Source: an uncultured Planctomycetaceae bacterium (GTDB lineage: Bacteria > Planctomycetota > Planctomycetia > Pirellulales > Thermoguttaceae). Taken from it: a DNA stretch of 64,000 bases. The notes under the pieces were generated by a model. That model had not been told where the DNA came from and ran no database searches. It saw nothing but the letters and a program-made list of their open reading frames with translations. Below, piece by piece: positions 45,635-54,057 of the stretch (position 1 is the first letter of the stretch; every line of letters starts with the position of its first letter). Made by a program: the position numbers and the translations under genes. The stretch covers positions 1-64,000 of the forward strand of contig CAMJTU010000004.1 in assembly GCA_946408825.1 (NCBI GenBank). Direction: 5' to 3'.

Positions 45635-47482
45635 ATGGAGAGAACGCTTTTAACGGGAAACGAGGCGATCGCGCGCGGCGCTTACGAGGCGAACGTGTCG
45701 GTAGCGACCGGGTATCCGGGCACGCCTTCGACTGAAATTCTCGAGAACATCAGCAAGTTTTATAAGGGCGACGTCTACTGCGAATGGTCGCCCAATGAAA
45801 AGGTCGCGTTTGAAGCGGCAGTCGGCGCCTCGACGACCGGCGCAAGATCGATGACGACGATGAAGCTCGTAGGACTCAACGTCGCCGCCGACCCGCTCAT
45901 GACCTTGGCCTACACCGGCGTTATCGGCGGGTTTATCGCCGTCGTCGCCGACGACCCCGGCATGAATTCGTCCCAGGACGAGCAGGACACGCGCCTTTTC
46001 GCGCACTTTGCAAAGGTCCCCGTCCTCGAACCCGCAGACTCTCAAGAAGCCAAAGACTACCTCAAAGCGGGCTTTGAAATCTCGGAAAAGTTCGGAACGC
46101 CCGTCATTTTCAGGACGACGGTCACGATCAGCCACTCGCGCAGCGTCGTCGAGACGGTCGATCCGATCAAACTGGATCGTCCCCATTCTTTCAAAAGCAA
46201 CCCTCAGAAACTCGTCCCGATCCCGGCGTTTGCGCGCGCGATGCGCGTTCGCCTTGAAGAGCGCGTCGAGGCGCTCGCGGAAGAAGCCGCGAAATCGCCC
46301 CTCAACCGCGTCGAACTCAACCCGAACGGCGACCGTCGCCTTGGTATCGTAACCTCCGGCGCCGCGTATCAATACGTTAAAGAAGCGTTTCCCGACGCCA
46401 ATATCCTCAAGATCGGCTGGGCGTTCCCCTATCCGGACAAACTCTTCCTCGACTTCGCCGAAAAGGTCGAATGCCTCGTCGTCATCGAAGAACTCGAAGA
46501 CTTCATGGAGCGTCGGCTCCGCGAACTCGGCGTCAAGACGATCGGCAAGAAGCTCGGCGACGAAAAGCTCGTCCCGAAATACGGCGCGCTCGACGTCGAC
46601 GTCATGCGCCGCGTCCGCCGCCAGCTCTGCGAAAGCCCGCTAACCTCGAAGTATATCGACGCCGACCCCGCCCAAGCGGAGCCTGTCCCGTCCGTCGACA
46701 AAGCGACGATCCCCGCGTTGCCGGGACGTCCGCCGGTGCTGTGCCCGGGCTGCCCTCACCGCGGCGTCTTCTACGCGCTGAGCAAGTTCAAGTGCGTCGT
46801 TTCCGGCGACATCGGGTGCTATTCCCTCGGGGTCGCGCCGCCTCTGAACTGCATGGACACGATCCTCTGCATGGGCGGCGGCTTCACGGTCGCGCACGGC
46901 ATTAACTGCGCGAAGAACGACCGCCCCGTCGTCGGCGTCCTCGGCGATTCGACCTTCTTCCATTCCGGGATGACCGGACTCATGGACGTCGTCTACAACA
47001 AGGGGAACTCGACTCTCGTCGTCCTCGACAACCGCATCACGGCGATGACGGGACATCAGGACAACCCCGGCACGGGCAAGACGATCAACGGGGACGAAAC
47101 GTTCGCGGCGGATATCGGCGAAATCGCCCGCGCGATGGGCATGAAGAACGTCGTCGAAGTCAATCCTCGCAATCTACAGGAAACGTCCGACGCGCTCAAG
47201 AAGGCGATCGAATCGGACGAGCCGGAGCTGATCGTCGCGAAGGAGCCCTGCCCGCTCGCGTATAAAAAGAAGCTCACGACGGGAATGCGCGTCAACCAGG
47301 ACAAGTGCAAGAAGTGCGGATCGTGCCTCAAGCTCGGGTGCCCGGCGCTCGAACGCGACGAGAACAAGACCGTAACGGTCAACAGCGCGCTGTGCGTCTC
47401 GTGCGGACTCTGCAAGCAAGTTTGCAAATTCTCCGCTCTTGAGGAATTTGAGCTTGAATCGACGAAGGGAGGTCTCGTATGA
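45635..47482 (+). CDS. iorA: Indolepyruvate:ferredoxin oxidoreductase, alpha subunit
   Basis: The 615-residue subunit oxidatively decarboxylates aryl pyruvates (from aromatic amino acids) to aryl-acetyl-CoA and passes electrons to ferredoxin; it is oxygen-sensitive and found in anaerobes. The N-terminus has GNEAIARGA and ATGYPGTPSTEI, the middle has the thiamine pyrophosphate domain (CPGCPHRGVFYAL, SGDIGCYSLG, GDSTFFHSGMTGL, NRITAMTGHQ), and the C-terminus has two 4Fe-4S clusters (CKKCGSCLKLGCPAL, CVSCGLCKQVC). The stop overlaps the start of iorB by four bases (ATGA). Confidence 0.95.
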   Translation: MERTLLTGNEAIARGAYEANVSVATGYPGTPSTEILENISKFYKGDVYCEWSPNEKVAFEAAVGASTTGARSMTTMKLVGLNVAADPLMTLAYTGVIGGFIAVVADDPGMNSSQDEQDTRLFAHFAKVPVLEPADSQEAKDYLKAGFEISEKFGTPVIFRTTVTISHSRSVVETVDPIKLDRPHSFKSNPQKLVPIPAFARAMRVRLEERVEALAEEAAKSPLNRVELNPNGDRRLGIVTSGAAYQYVKEAFPDANILKIGWAFPYPDKLFLDFAEKVECLVVIEELEDFMERRLRELGVKTIGKKLGDEKLVPKYGALDVDVMRRVRRQLCESPLTSKYIDADPAQAEPVPSVDKATIPALPGRPPVLCPGCPHRGVFYALSKFKCVVSGDIGCYSLGVAPPLNCMDTILCMGGGFTVAHGINCAKNDRPVVGVLGDSTFFHSGMTGLMDVVYNKGNSTLVVLDNRITAMTGHQDNPGTGKTINGDETFAADIGEIARAMGMKNVVEVNPRNLQETSDALKKAIESDEPELIVAKEPCPLAYKKKLTTGMRVNQDKCKKCGSCLKLGCPALERDENKTVTVNSALCVSCGLCKQVCKFSALEEFELESTKGGLV

Positions 47483-48090
47483 CGACTCAATCGAACAAAA
47501 ACGACTGCACGAGCGTCGTTCTCGTCGGCGTCGGAGGCCAAGGAATCCTTCTCGCGAGCGCGGTCGTCGCCCAAGCGGCGCTGAGCGTCGGCTACGACGT
47601 CAAAACCTACGAAATTCACGGCATGGCGCAGCGCGGCGGTTCCGTCGTCGCGCAGGTCCGATACGGCAAGAAGGTCGACAGCCCCCTCGTCCCGAAGGGC
47701 GAAGCGACCGTCCTCGCGTCCCTTGAACGCACCGAAGCGCTCCGTTACACCGACTACCTCGCGCCGAACGGACTCGCGGTCGTCTCGGATCAGGTCATCG
47801 TGCCCGTGACGGTCTCATCCGGCGCCGCGAAGTACCCGGAAATCGACGAAGAAGGACTGCGCAAGTTCTTCCCGAACTTGGTCTACGTCCACGCGATCGA
47901 CCGTGCGATCGAGCTAGGAAACGCGCGCGCGGCGAACGTCATTCTCCTCGGCGCGCTCTCGACGAAACTCGACGAGCTTAGCGACGAGGCGTGGACGAAC
48001 GCGCTTCAGAAGTGCGTCAAGCCGAAGTTCATCGATCTGAACCTCAAGGCGTTCGCGCTCGGACGCGAACTCGCGCTTAAAAACGTGTGA
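47479..48090 (+). CDS. iorB: Indolepyruvate:ferredoxin oxidoreductase, beta subunit
   Basis: The 203-residue gamma/beta-type subunit pairs with IorA. It has VLVGVGGQGILLAS at about residues 14-27, YEIHGMAQRGGSV near 47-59 and SCV-type following segments, all typical of the pyruvate:ferredoxin oxidoreductase catalytic-gamma family. It overlaps iorA by four bases, so both subunits are translated together. Confidence 0.95.
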   Translation: MTTQSNKNDCTSVVLVGVGGQGILLASAVVAQAALSVGYDVKTYEIHGMAQRGGSVVAQVRYGKKVDSPLVPKGEATVLASLERTEALRYTDYLAPNGLAVVSDQVIVPVTVSSGAAKYPEIDEEGLRKFFPNLVYVHAIDRAIELGNARAANVILLGALSTKLDELSDEAWTNALQKCVKPKFIDLNLKAFALGRELALKNV

Positions 48091-48128
48091 TTCTTAAAAA
48101 TCGAGTCGAATTCCCGGCTCGATTATGC

Positions 48129-48162
48129 GCGGCGTTCTTGGCGGAACGCCGCCTTCTTTTTC
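48129..48162 (+). terminator. Intrinsic terminator between iorB and the FprA-type gene
   Basis: Perfect 9-base stem GCGGCGTTC/GAACGCCGC with a 6-base loop and CTTCTTTTTC. It ends only 34 bases before the next start codon, so it could attenuate rather than fully stop transcription. A second stem, AATCGAG/CTCGATT, lies just upstream. Confidence 0.7.
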
Positions 48163-48196
48163 TAGACGAATCCTTCATAAGAAAGAACATAACGGT

Positions 48197-49438
48197 ATGA
48201 AACTGACGTACGAACTCCGTCCCGGAATCGACCAAGTCGGCTACGTCGATTACAACGTCCGCGACTTCCACAGCTACGACACACGACTCGGCGCGACCTA
48301 CAACGCCTATCTGATTCGCGACGAAAAGGTCGCGCTCGTCGACACAGTCAAAGCGCCCTTCGCCCAGCAACTCCAGCGCAACGTCGCGTCCCTCGTCGAA
48401 CTTGAAAAGGTCGATTATCTGATCTGCCTCCACGCCGAAATGGATCATTCCGGCGCGCTCCCCGCGATGGTCAAGGCGTGCCCGAACGCCGTCGTCGTCT
48501 GCAACGCCAAATGCAAAGAGGCGCTCGCGGGATTCTACGACGTGTCAAACTGGAAATTCCAAATCGTCGCGCAGGGCGAGTCGCTCAGCCTCGGCAAGCG
48601 TTCGCTGACGTTTGTGAACGTCCCGATGGTGCATTGGCCCGAGTCGTCCGTCGCCTACATGCCGGAAGAAAAGATTCTCTTTGCGAACGACGCCTTCGGC
48701 CAGCATATCGCGACGTCGAACCGCTTCGACGACGAATGCGACCTGCCGACGCTTCTCCGCGAAGCGAAAAGTTATTACGCGAACATCGTCGCGCCCTACG
48801 GACGTCAGACGCTCAAAGTCCTCGAGACGGTCAAAACGCTCGAACTCGACCTAATCGCGCCCGGTCACGGCGTCATGTGGCGGTCTCATATCAAGGAGAT
48901 TATCGACGCGTATGAACGCTGGGCGTCCGGCAAATACGCGCCGAAAGTCCTGATTATCTACGACACGATGTGGCAGAGTACCGAGCTGATGGCGGAAGAA
49001 ATCTACGCCGGCGCCGTCGAACGCGGTCAAGAAATCGCGAAGGCAAACCCCGACGCGCCGCGGCTCGACGTCCAGCTCATGCACGCGCGAAAAACGACGC
49101 TCACCCGAATCGCCGAGGAAGCGCTCGACGCGGCGGCGGTCGCCTTCGGAAGCGCGACCCTCAACGCGACCCTCATGCCCCAAGAAGCCGCCGTCCTCGC
49201 ATACTTCCAAGGTCTGAAATTCCGCGAAAAGACCGCGCTCGCCTTCGGTTCCTACGGCTGGGGAATCGGCGCGCCCGAGGCGATTCAAAAGACGCTCGAA
49301 ACGCTAAAATATCCCGCGATCGAACTCTCCCCAATCAAAGCGAAGCAGCGTCCCGACGCCGCCGCGCTCGACGCCTGCCGTCAAGCCGGCGCCATGCTCG
49401 CCGACGCCGCGTGGGAGCGTTATCGAAACGATCAGTAA
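48197..49438 (+). CDS. FprA-type flavodiiron protein
   Basis: A 413-residue A-type flavoprotein: a metallo-beta-lactamase domain with the diiron ligands HAEMDHSG (near 79-86) and later APGHGVMW (near 225), followed by a flavodoxin domain starting at KVLIIYDTMWQST (FMN phosphate loop, near 254). Flavodiiron proteins reduce oxygen to water or NO to N2O in anaerobes. The start at 48197 gives the standard N-terminus (MKLTYELRPGIDQVGYVD). The position after iorAB, which produces reduced ferredoxin, fits an oxygen-protection role, but a strong terminator lies between them. Confidence 0.92.
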   Translation: MKLTYELRPGIDQVGYVDYNVRDFHSYDTRLGATYNAYLIRDEKVALVDTVKAPFAQQLQRNVASLVELEKVDYLICLHAEMDHSGALPAMVKACPNAVVVCNAKCKEALAGFYDVSNWKFQIVAQGESLSLGKRSLTFVNVPMVHWPESSVAYMPEEKILFANDAFGQHIATSNRFDDECDLPTLLREAKSYYANIVAPYGRQTLKVLETVKTLELDLIAPGHGVMWRSHIKEIIDAYERWASGKYAPKVLIIYDTMWQSTELMAEEIYAGAVERGQEIAKANPDAPRLDVQLMHARKTTLTRIAEEALDAAAVAFGSATLNATLMPQEAAVLAYFQGLKFREKTALAFGSYGWGIGAPEAIQKTLETLKYPAIELSPIKAKQRPDAAALDACRQAGAMLADAAWERYRNDQ

Positions 49439-49476
49439 CACGAAACCGCGGCGTCCAAGACGCGACAAGACAAACG

Positions 49477-49517
49477 AACGCGCGACGTCCGGACTCTTCC
49501 GAACGCCGCGCGTTTTC
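49477..49517. terminator. Bidirectional terminator between convergent genes
   Basis: A 16-base imperfect stem (AACGCGCGACGTCCGG against CCGAACGCCGCGCGTT) with a 6-base loop and T-run on the plus side, between the FprA-type gene and the glycoside-hydrolase-like gene. Confidence 0.7.
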
Positions 49518-49544
49518 ATTCTTTCGTCGATTCTTCAAACGCGA

Positions 49545-52097
49545 TTATTCCGCGTCGGACAGTTTCTCGCCGACGATCATCTTGCACTCGATCGACTTGA
49601 GACTCATCCGAACCGTCGTCGTACCCTTCTCTTTATCGACGGTCACGACGTCCGCGTTCTGATCGACGCGTTCCGTCTCGCCCGTGATCGGGTTCCAAAT
49701 GTCGATCCAGCGGAACGTTCCGCGCAGCGTCGCGTTGAACTCGGCGGGGTTGTTCGACGAGTTCGCGATGAAGTAGACGTCCGTCCCGTTCTTGACCTTG
49801 TGGATGTACGAGACCATCCCGTCGATATCGTAATCCCAACGCGGAATGACGTTCAGCGTCGGAATCTCGGTTCCTTCGACCGCTTCGAGACGAATATCGG
49901 CGACGGGCGCGAGATAATCGGCGGCGGCGCGGAGCGCGTCGACCGTCGGGCGCGGCAGGAAGACGGCGCGGTCGCGGTAGACCGGCTCTTCGTAGGTCAC
50001 AAAGGCGCTTTCGTCGCGCTTCGGCTGATATTCGCCCTCCTTGTTGTTCTCACGGCATTCGATGATTTTGACCGAGCGCGCAATGTCTTCCTGACCCGTT
50101 TTAATCGCGTCGCGCGGCGCCTGCGTTCGAGGGTCGATTCCAAAGATTTTCTCGACGATCTCGCAAACGCGGTCGTTCTTATCGACGCCCTCCGCCGCCA
50201 TCGACGGGAGCCGCGTCGTCGCGAGGACGCGACCGCCCGCTTCGTAAAATTCCAAGACCTTCTCGAGGTTCGTAAGGGAAACGACGTCCGCGCCCGGAAT
50301 CACGAACACGCGGTACTCTTCCCAGTTCGACGCGTTCTCAAGGCGCAGCAGCGTCTCGCCGTCGCGCTTGACGATCGAGCATTTTTCGTCCAGAACCTGC
50401 GGGTGAATGAACGTAAAGTCGCGCCAGATCCGCGTCGAGAAATCGGAGCCGACCCCGAGATAATCCGTCTCGCGCGGCATGAGGATCCCGTAAGGATACT
50501 CCCCTTCCGTCAGTTTGAACTGGAAGTGGAAGAACGCTTTGAGATTGTCGATCGGATAAAGGAACGCGAAGTCCGCGACATGACGGCCGCCTTGCAGCAT
50601 CAGACTGCACCGCGACACGAAATTGCCGTAGCTCGGGAGGAACCCTTCAAGTTTCGGGTTGCGCCATGAAATCTCGGGCGGAATGTAGACGGTCGCGGGG
50701 TCGGTCCACGTTCCGTGCGGGAGGAGCAGGTTGCCGCCGCGCGCGAAGATTTCCATCGCGGATCGGAGCATCATCGACGGGTCGAACGACTTCTCGCGAT
50801 AGTTTCCGTAAATCTCGACGAAGCAGAGCGGGAAGTCGTAGTTAAACGCCGCCGACGTCGGGATTTTAAACCCGTCGCGTCCGTGACCGTAATAGTGGAT
50901 CGAATCGAAGAGAACCGCGTCGGAGCCTTTGTGCGACGCCATCGCGTCCCCGGACATGTCGATCGGCTCGATCACGTACGGTCCCTGCGGGTGTCCCGTC
51001 GAGATCATGTCGAGCCCGTGATCGACGCGCCACTGACGCGCCATCGAGATGTAGCCGTCGGCAAAGAGGCGGTTGCGCGTCGTCCAGAGTCGGTAGCGCG
51101 CCGAAGGCGTCTCGTCGCCGATCGGATAGAAGAGCGCCGGATAGTCGAGATCTGGATCGGCGTTCCAGAGGGATCGATATTTGTCGTTGAACTCAAGGGC
51201 CCAGTTGCGCGAGCCTTCCGTCTGCGTGTTCGTAATATCGTCGAAGAAGGACGCTTTGATCGTCGTCCCGAAATGATCGGGGAAGAGTTCGTAAAATTTA
51301 TCGTAGGTAAGCGAGAAGAAGTTTTTGACCGCGCTCGGCGACATATAGTCCACGAGACCGCGCGAGTCCGCGACGCAGACAAAGAGGAAAACTTTCCATT
51401 CCCCTTCGGGGACGTCCCAAGAGATCGTCCCGTCCGCCGCGACCTTGTCGCGAATATTGACGCGCTCGAACGTCGCCGTATTCATCGCGACGGCGGCCTG
51501 CAGAACGCCCGCGGGATTCCCAAAGAGCGCCTTTTCCGCGAACGCGACGGGGCTCTTCTCCTCGAATTTCGCCGGGCCTTTAACGGTCCACTCGTATTTG
51601 TCGAGGCGTTTGAGCATCGAATCGGGGAATTGCTCTTGGAGCCGTCCCCCGGCGGTGCCGCTCGGGAAGTCGACGTCGTCGTAGAAAATAACCTTCATGC
51701 CGAGCTTGTCGGCAAGATCGAGCGCCTTGCCATACTGCGTAAGATACTCGTCGGAAAGGTACTTCGGCGTCGTCTTGGTCAGCGGAAGAAACGTAATGCC
51801 GCCGAACCCGTTGCGCTGTCCGACTTCAAAGATTTCGTTGATGATCTCGTCGGAGAGTTCGCCGTTCGTATGCCAAAGGGGCAGTCCTTTGAGCGGCATT
51901 TTGCCGTCGTGAATGATCGACGGCGCCTCGTGGAACCATACTTTAAAGGTCGAAGCGTCCGCGTTCGCGACGCTCGGTCCAAGGTAACGCGTCTGAAGCG
52001 CCCGAGACACCGGAGATTCCGGTTCCGCAGCCGACGCCGCGCCAACGATAAAAGACGCCGCAAAGAGAACGGCAAGCCCTACGGATAAAATTCGCAT
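49545..52097 (-). CDS. Secreted glycoside-hydrolase-like protein (GH106/alpha-L-rhamnosidase-like)
   Basis: The likely 850-residue product starts at 52097 (AAGGA upstream), giving a signal peptide MRILSVGLAVLFAASFIVGAAS. The N-terminal half reads as a TIM-barrel hydrolase (PLWHTNGELSDEIINEIFEVGQRNGFGGITFLPLTKT, MKVIFYDDVDFPSGTAGG, FFDDITNTQTEG, MISTGHPQG). The middle is a Rossmann-like domain (VLEFYEAGGRVLATTRLPS) and the end is a beta-sandwich (FIANSSNNPAEFNATLRG). This order is that of the large GH106-like group of plant-glycan enzymes. Catalytic residues cannot be assigned by eye. Confidence 0.6.
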   Translation of the reverse strand: MRILSVGLAVLFAASFIVGAASAAEPESPVSRALQTRYLGPSVANADASTFKVWFHEAPSIIHDGKMPLKGLPLWHTNGELSDEIINEIFEVGQRNGFGGITFLPLTKTTPKYLSDEYLTQYGKALDLADKLGMKVIFYDDVDFPSGTAGGRLQEQFPDSMLKRLDKYEWTVKGPAKFEEKSPVAFAEKALFGNPAGVLQAAVAMNTATFERVNIRDKVAADGTISWDVPEGEWKVFLFVCVADSRGLVDYMSPSAVKNFFSLTYDKFYELFPDHFGTTIKASFFDDITNTQTEGSRNWALEFNDKYRSLWNADPDLDYPALFYPIGDETPSARYRLWTTRNRLFADGYISMARQWRVDHGLDMISTGHPQGPYVIEPIDMSGDAMASHKGSDAVLFDSIHYYGHGRDGFKIPTSAAFNYDFPLCFVEIYGNYREKSFDPSMMLRSAMEIFARGGNLLLPHGTWTDPATVYIPPEISWRNPKLEGFLPSYGNFVSRCSLMLQGGRHVADFAFLYPIDNLKAFFHFQFKLTEGEYPYGILMPRETDYLGVGSDFSTRIWRDFTFIHPQVLDEKCSIVKRDGETLLRLENASNWEEYRVFVIPGADVVSLTNLEKVLEFYEAGGRVLATTRLPSMAAEGVDKNDRVCEIVEKIFGIDPRTQAPRDAIKTGQEDIARSVKIIECRENNKEGEYQPKRDESAFVTYEEPVYRDRAVFLPRPTVDALRAAADYLAPVADIRLEAVEGTEIPTLNVIPRWDYDIDGMVSYIHKVKNGTDVYFIANSSNNPAEFNATLRGTFRWIDIWNPITGETERVDQNADVVTVDKEKGTTTVRMSLKSIECKMIVGEKLSDAE

Positions 52098-52176
52098 TCT
52101 GGATTCCTTTACAAAAAGATCAATTCCTACGCGCCGTTTCAACCGACGATTCAGATTTACAGGATATCCCTGATTT

Positions 52177-52473
52177 TTATTCTATGGAAATCAACGTCTG
52201 ATTAGGTCGAAACGGACGGCTGTTCGCATACTCGACGGCGGCGGCGTTGAAATCGTCGGCGTTAACGTCGTCGAAATACTTCCTTTTCCATTTCGTATAA
52301 TCGAATTTCTCTCTTATCAAAGTAGAAATGAAACGCTCCGTTTCCACTGTTCCGAGTCGTTCGAACAAACAGGAAATTCCTTCCTCTAAAATTTCAACGG
52401 AACTCATGGAGTCCATTGTCCTCGCATTCGGTTTCTTACGATTGCGACCATAGTCGTCAAGGTAGACTCGCAC
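52177..52473 (-). CDS. Small conserved-type hypothetical protein
   Basis: A 98-residue protein starting at GTG 52473 with AAAGGA about 9 bases upstream; ATG codons at 52416 and 52407 are alternatives. The central EILEEGISCLFERLGTVETERFISTLIREKFDYTKWKR has the form of small proteins often found beside toxin genes or in cyanobacterial and planctomycete genomes (xxLxxLGxxxxxRFIxxxxxxxxDYTxxR). No partner gene is adjacent and the function is unknown. Confidence 0.55.
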   Translation of the reverse strand: MRVYLDDYGRNRKKPNARTMDSMSSVEILEEGISCLFERLGTVETERFISTLIREKFDYTKWKRKYFDDVNADDFNAAAVEYANSRPFRPNQTLISIE

Positions 52474-52826
52474 GTTCGCCGTTCCTTTCTAAGGAACGCG
52501 CGCCGCGTACGCGCAAGCATTTTACCCCTAAACAACCTGAATAGCAACGTTCCCCAAAATCGATCTTAAGCTTTTATGAAACGAGATCGTCGAAAAGCGT
52601 CGCGCTTGGGACGCGCTACTCGTTCACGACCCAATATCCTCCCTTTGCCGGTCCTTCATGTCGAATCAATTCTCGACTCTTCAACAGCTCGATCGCAGAA
52701 CGCGCTTGCTTCTCTGAAACGCCAAGCTTTTTCGCAAGTTCCCTACGCGTGACATAAGGATTTTGTCGTAGCGTCTTCAAAACCAAGGTCGCTCTCTCGT
52801 CAAGCTCGTGAGATTTTCTGATTTTA

Positions 52827-52946
52827 GGCCCTTTTTCAGACCCTTTTTCAGGCCCTTTTTCAGGCCCTTTTTCAGGCCCTTTTTCAGGCCCTTTTTCAGG
52901 CCCTTTTTCAGACCCTTTTTCAGACCCTTTTTCAGGCCCTTTTTCA
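52827..52946 (-). repeat. 12-base tandem repeat, ten units
   Basis: Ten units of GGCCCTTTTTCA or GACCCTTTTTCA in the plus-strand reading, encoding (EKGP/EKGS)10 on the minus strand. An eleventh, degenerate unit follows at 52947-52958. Confidence 0.9.
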
Positions 52947-52974
52947 GATTCGTTTTCAGAAGCGTTCAGAAGAG

Positions 52975-53067
52975 CGTCCCACTCTTTACCGCAATGTCGA
53001 TGAAAGCGCACGGTAAAACCGTATGGTTCCCGCTTGAACTCGAATCGAACGCCCGCCGCCGTACAGG
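52975..53067. repeat. 93-base direct repeat, copy 1
   Basis: Identical to 54586-54678 apart from one base (C/A in the ACCG-C/A-AATG segment). It is part of the broken HTH/ATP-binding gene. Confidence 0.95.
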
Positions 53068-53163
53068 AGAGGACCGAGTCCATTTTGAAAAAGCCCTCGC
53101 ATCCCGCGCCAACGGCCTACGCTCGTTGCGAGTTCTGGACGACGACCTGTCGGTTGGACCTGC

Positions 53164-54057
53164 TCAGTCGCAACTCAGCAGAAAGCGGAAACCGGCGAGG
53201 TAGCTCCGGACGTCGGCGGAGTCCCCGTCACGTTGCGCGGAGCGACCGCCCCTCGCGTAGTAGCGCCAGCATCCGCCGCGAATCACGCGGTCGGAGACCC
53301 CATAGAGTCGCATAAGGACGCGCGCAAACCACAAGCGCCCGTCGTGAATCTCGCGGTCGGAGACGCCAAGGAATAGCGCAAAGGCGCGCGCAAACCACCA
53401 GAACCCGCCGCGAATCACGCGGTCGGAGACGCTATTGGGTCCCTTCGGATCGATTACGCTTCCCGTTGGATAGTTCCCAAAGTAATCCGACGTCCACTCC
53501 CAGACGTTTCCATGCATGTCGAAGAGTCCCCAAGGGTTCGCCGGATACTTCTTCACAGGCGTCGTTTGACCGACGTTGCAGCCATAATTCATCTTCTCGG
53601 GGTCGGCGAAGTTCCCGTGCCAGTACGTCGTTTTCGTACCGGCGCGGCACGCGTATTCCCACTGCGCTTCCGTCGGAAGACTCGCCTTCACGCCCTTCGG
53701 AAGACGCTTCGTCAACGCCGCGCAGAACTTCGTCGCGTCCTTCCAAGAGACCGTCTCTACGGGAAGATCGTCCCCTTCAAATCGACTCGGGCGCTTTCCT
53801 ATAACTTCCTTGTAAAGCGCCTGCGTCGTCGGAGTTTCCAGCATCCAGAAGCCGCGCGTCAGCTTCACGTGATGGAGAACTTCGTCGTCGTAGCGATATT
53901 CTTCCGTTTCCGGCGATCCCATCTCGAACTCCCCTGCCGGAATCCAGCAGAAACCGTACTCCGCGCCCCCTATCTTCAGCGTCTGACGCAACCCCGCCGG
54001 GCGCTTTGAATCTTCCGCCCATAAAGAAGCGGTCGTCTCAATTTGAGTTGCGTTCAT
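53164..54057 (-). CDS. FGE-sulfatase (SUMF1-like) domain protein with triplicated C-terminal segment
   Basis: A 297-residue cytoplasmic protein with the formylglycine-generating-enzyme fold: FCWIPAGEFEMGSPETEE (near 35-50), PVETVSWKDATKFC, LPTEAQWEYACRAGTKT and GLFDMHGNVWEWTSDYFG are all present. Bacterial members modify sulfatases or act as binding modules; the two catalytic Cys of true FGE are not evident, so a non-catalytic role is more likely. The final part is unusual: instead of one VSDRVIRGGxW...CRSA block there are three 22-residue units in tandem (53233-53430), the last leading into RSAQRDGDSADVRSYLAGFR. The gene is flanked by a 93-base direct repeat. Confidence 0.85.
   Translation of the reverse strand: MNATQIETTASLWAEDSKRPAGLRQTLKIGGAEYGFCWIPAGEFEMGSPETEEYRYDDEVLHHVKLTRGFWMLETPTTQALYKEVIGKRPSRFEGDDLPVETVSWKDATKFCAALTKRLPKGVKASLPTEAQWEYACRAGTKTTYWHGNFADPEKMNYGCNVGQTTPVKKYPANPWGLFDMHGNVWEWTSDYFGNYPTGSVIDPKGPNSVSDRVIRGGFWWFARAFALFLGVSDREIHDGRLWFARVLMRLYGVSDRVIRGGCWRYYARGGRSAQRDGDSADVRSYLAGFRFLLSCD
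53233..53430 (-). repeat. Three 66-base tandem units in the FGE-sulfatase gene
   Basis: On the coding strand each unit starts GTCTCCGACCGCG: unit 1 53430-53365, unit 2 53364-53299, unit 3 53298-53233. The first 27 bases are nearly constant and the rest diverges strongly, changing most encoded residues. Confidence 0.85.

Larger units (their letters stand above)
52616..53083 (-). pseudogene. C-terminal remnant of an AlbA_2-type HTH/ATP-binding protein
   Basis: The 155-residue frame starts inside a domain: GVRFEFKREPYGFTVRFHRH resembles the last beta strands of the ATPase domain in AlbA_2-type regulators. A linker of ten EKGP/EKGS units follows, then a winged-helix domain (TLRQNPYVTRRELAKKLGVSEKQARSAIELLKSRELI). 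The catalytic N-terminal part is missing. The first 93 bases of the coding region (52975-53067) are duplicated at 54586-54678, on the far side of the FGE-sulfatase gene, so the parent gene seems to have been broken by a rearrangement. Confidence 0.65.

Noticed and set aside
52827..52946. CRISPR-like array
   Set aside because: The 12-base units are contiguous without spacers and encode a protein linker.
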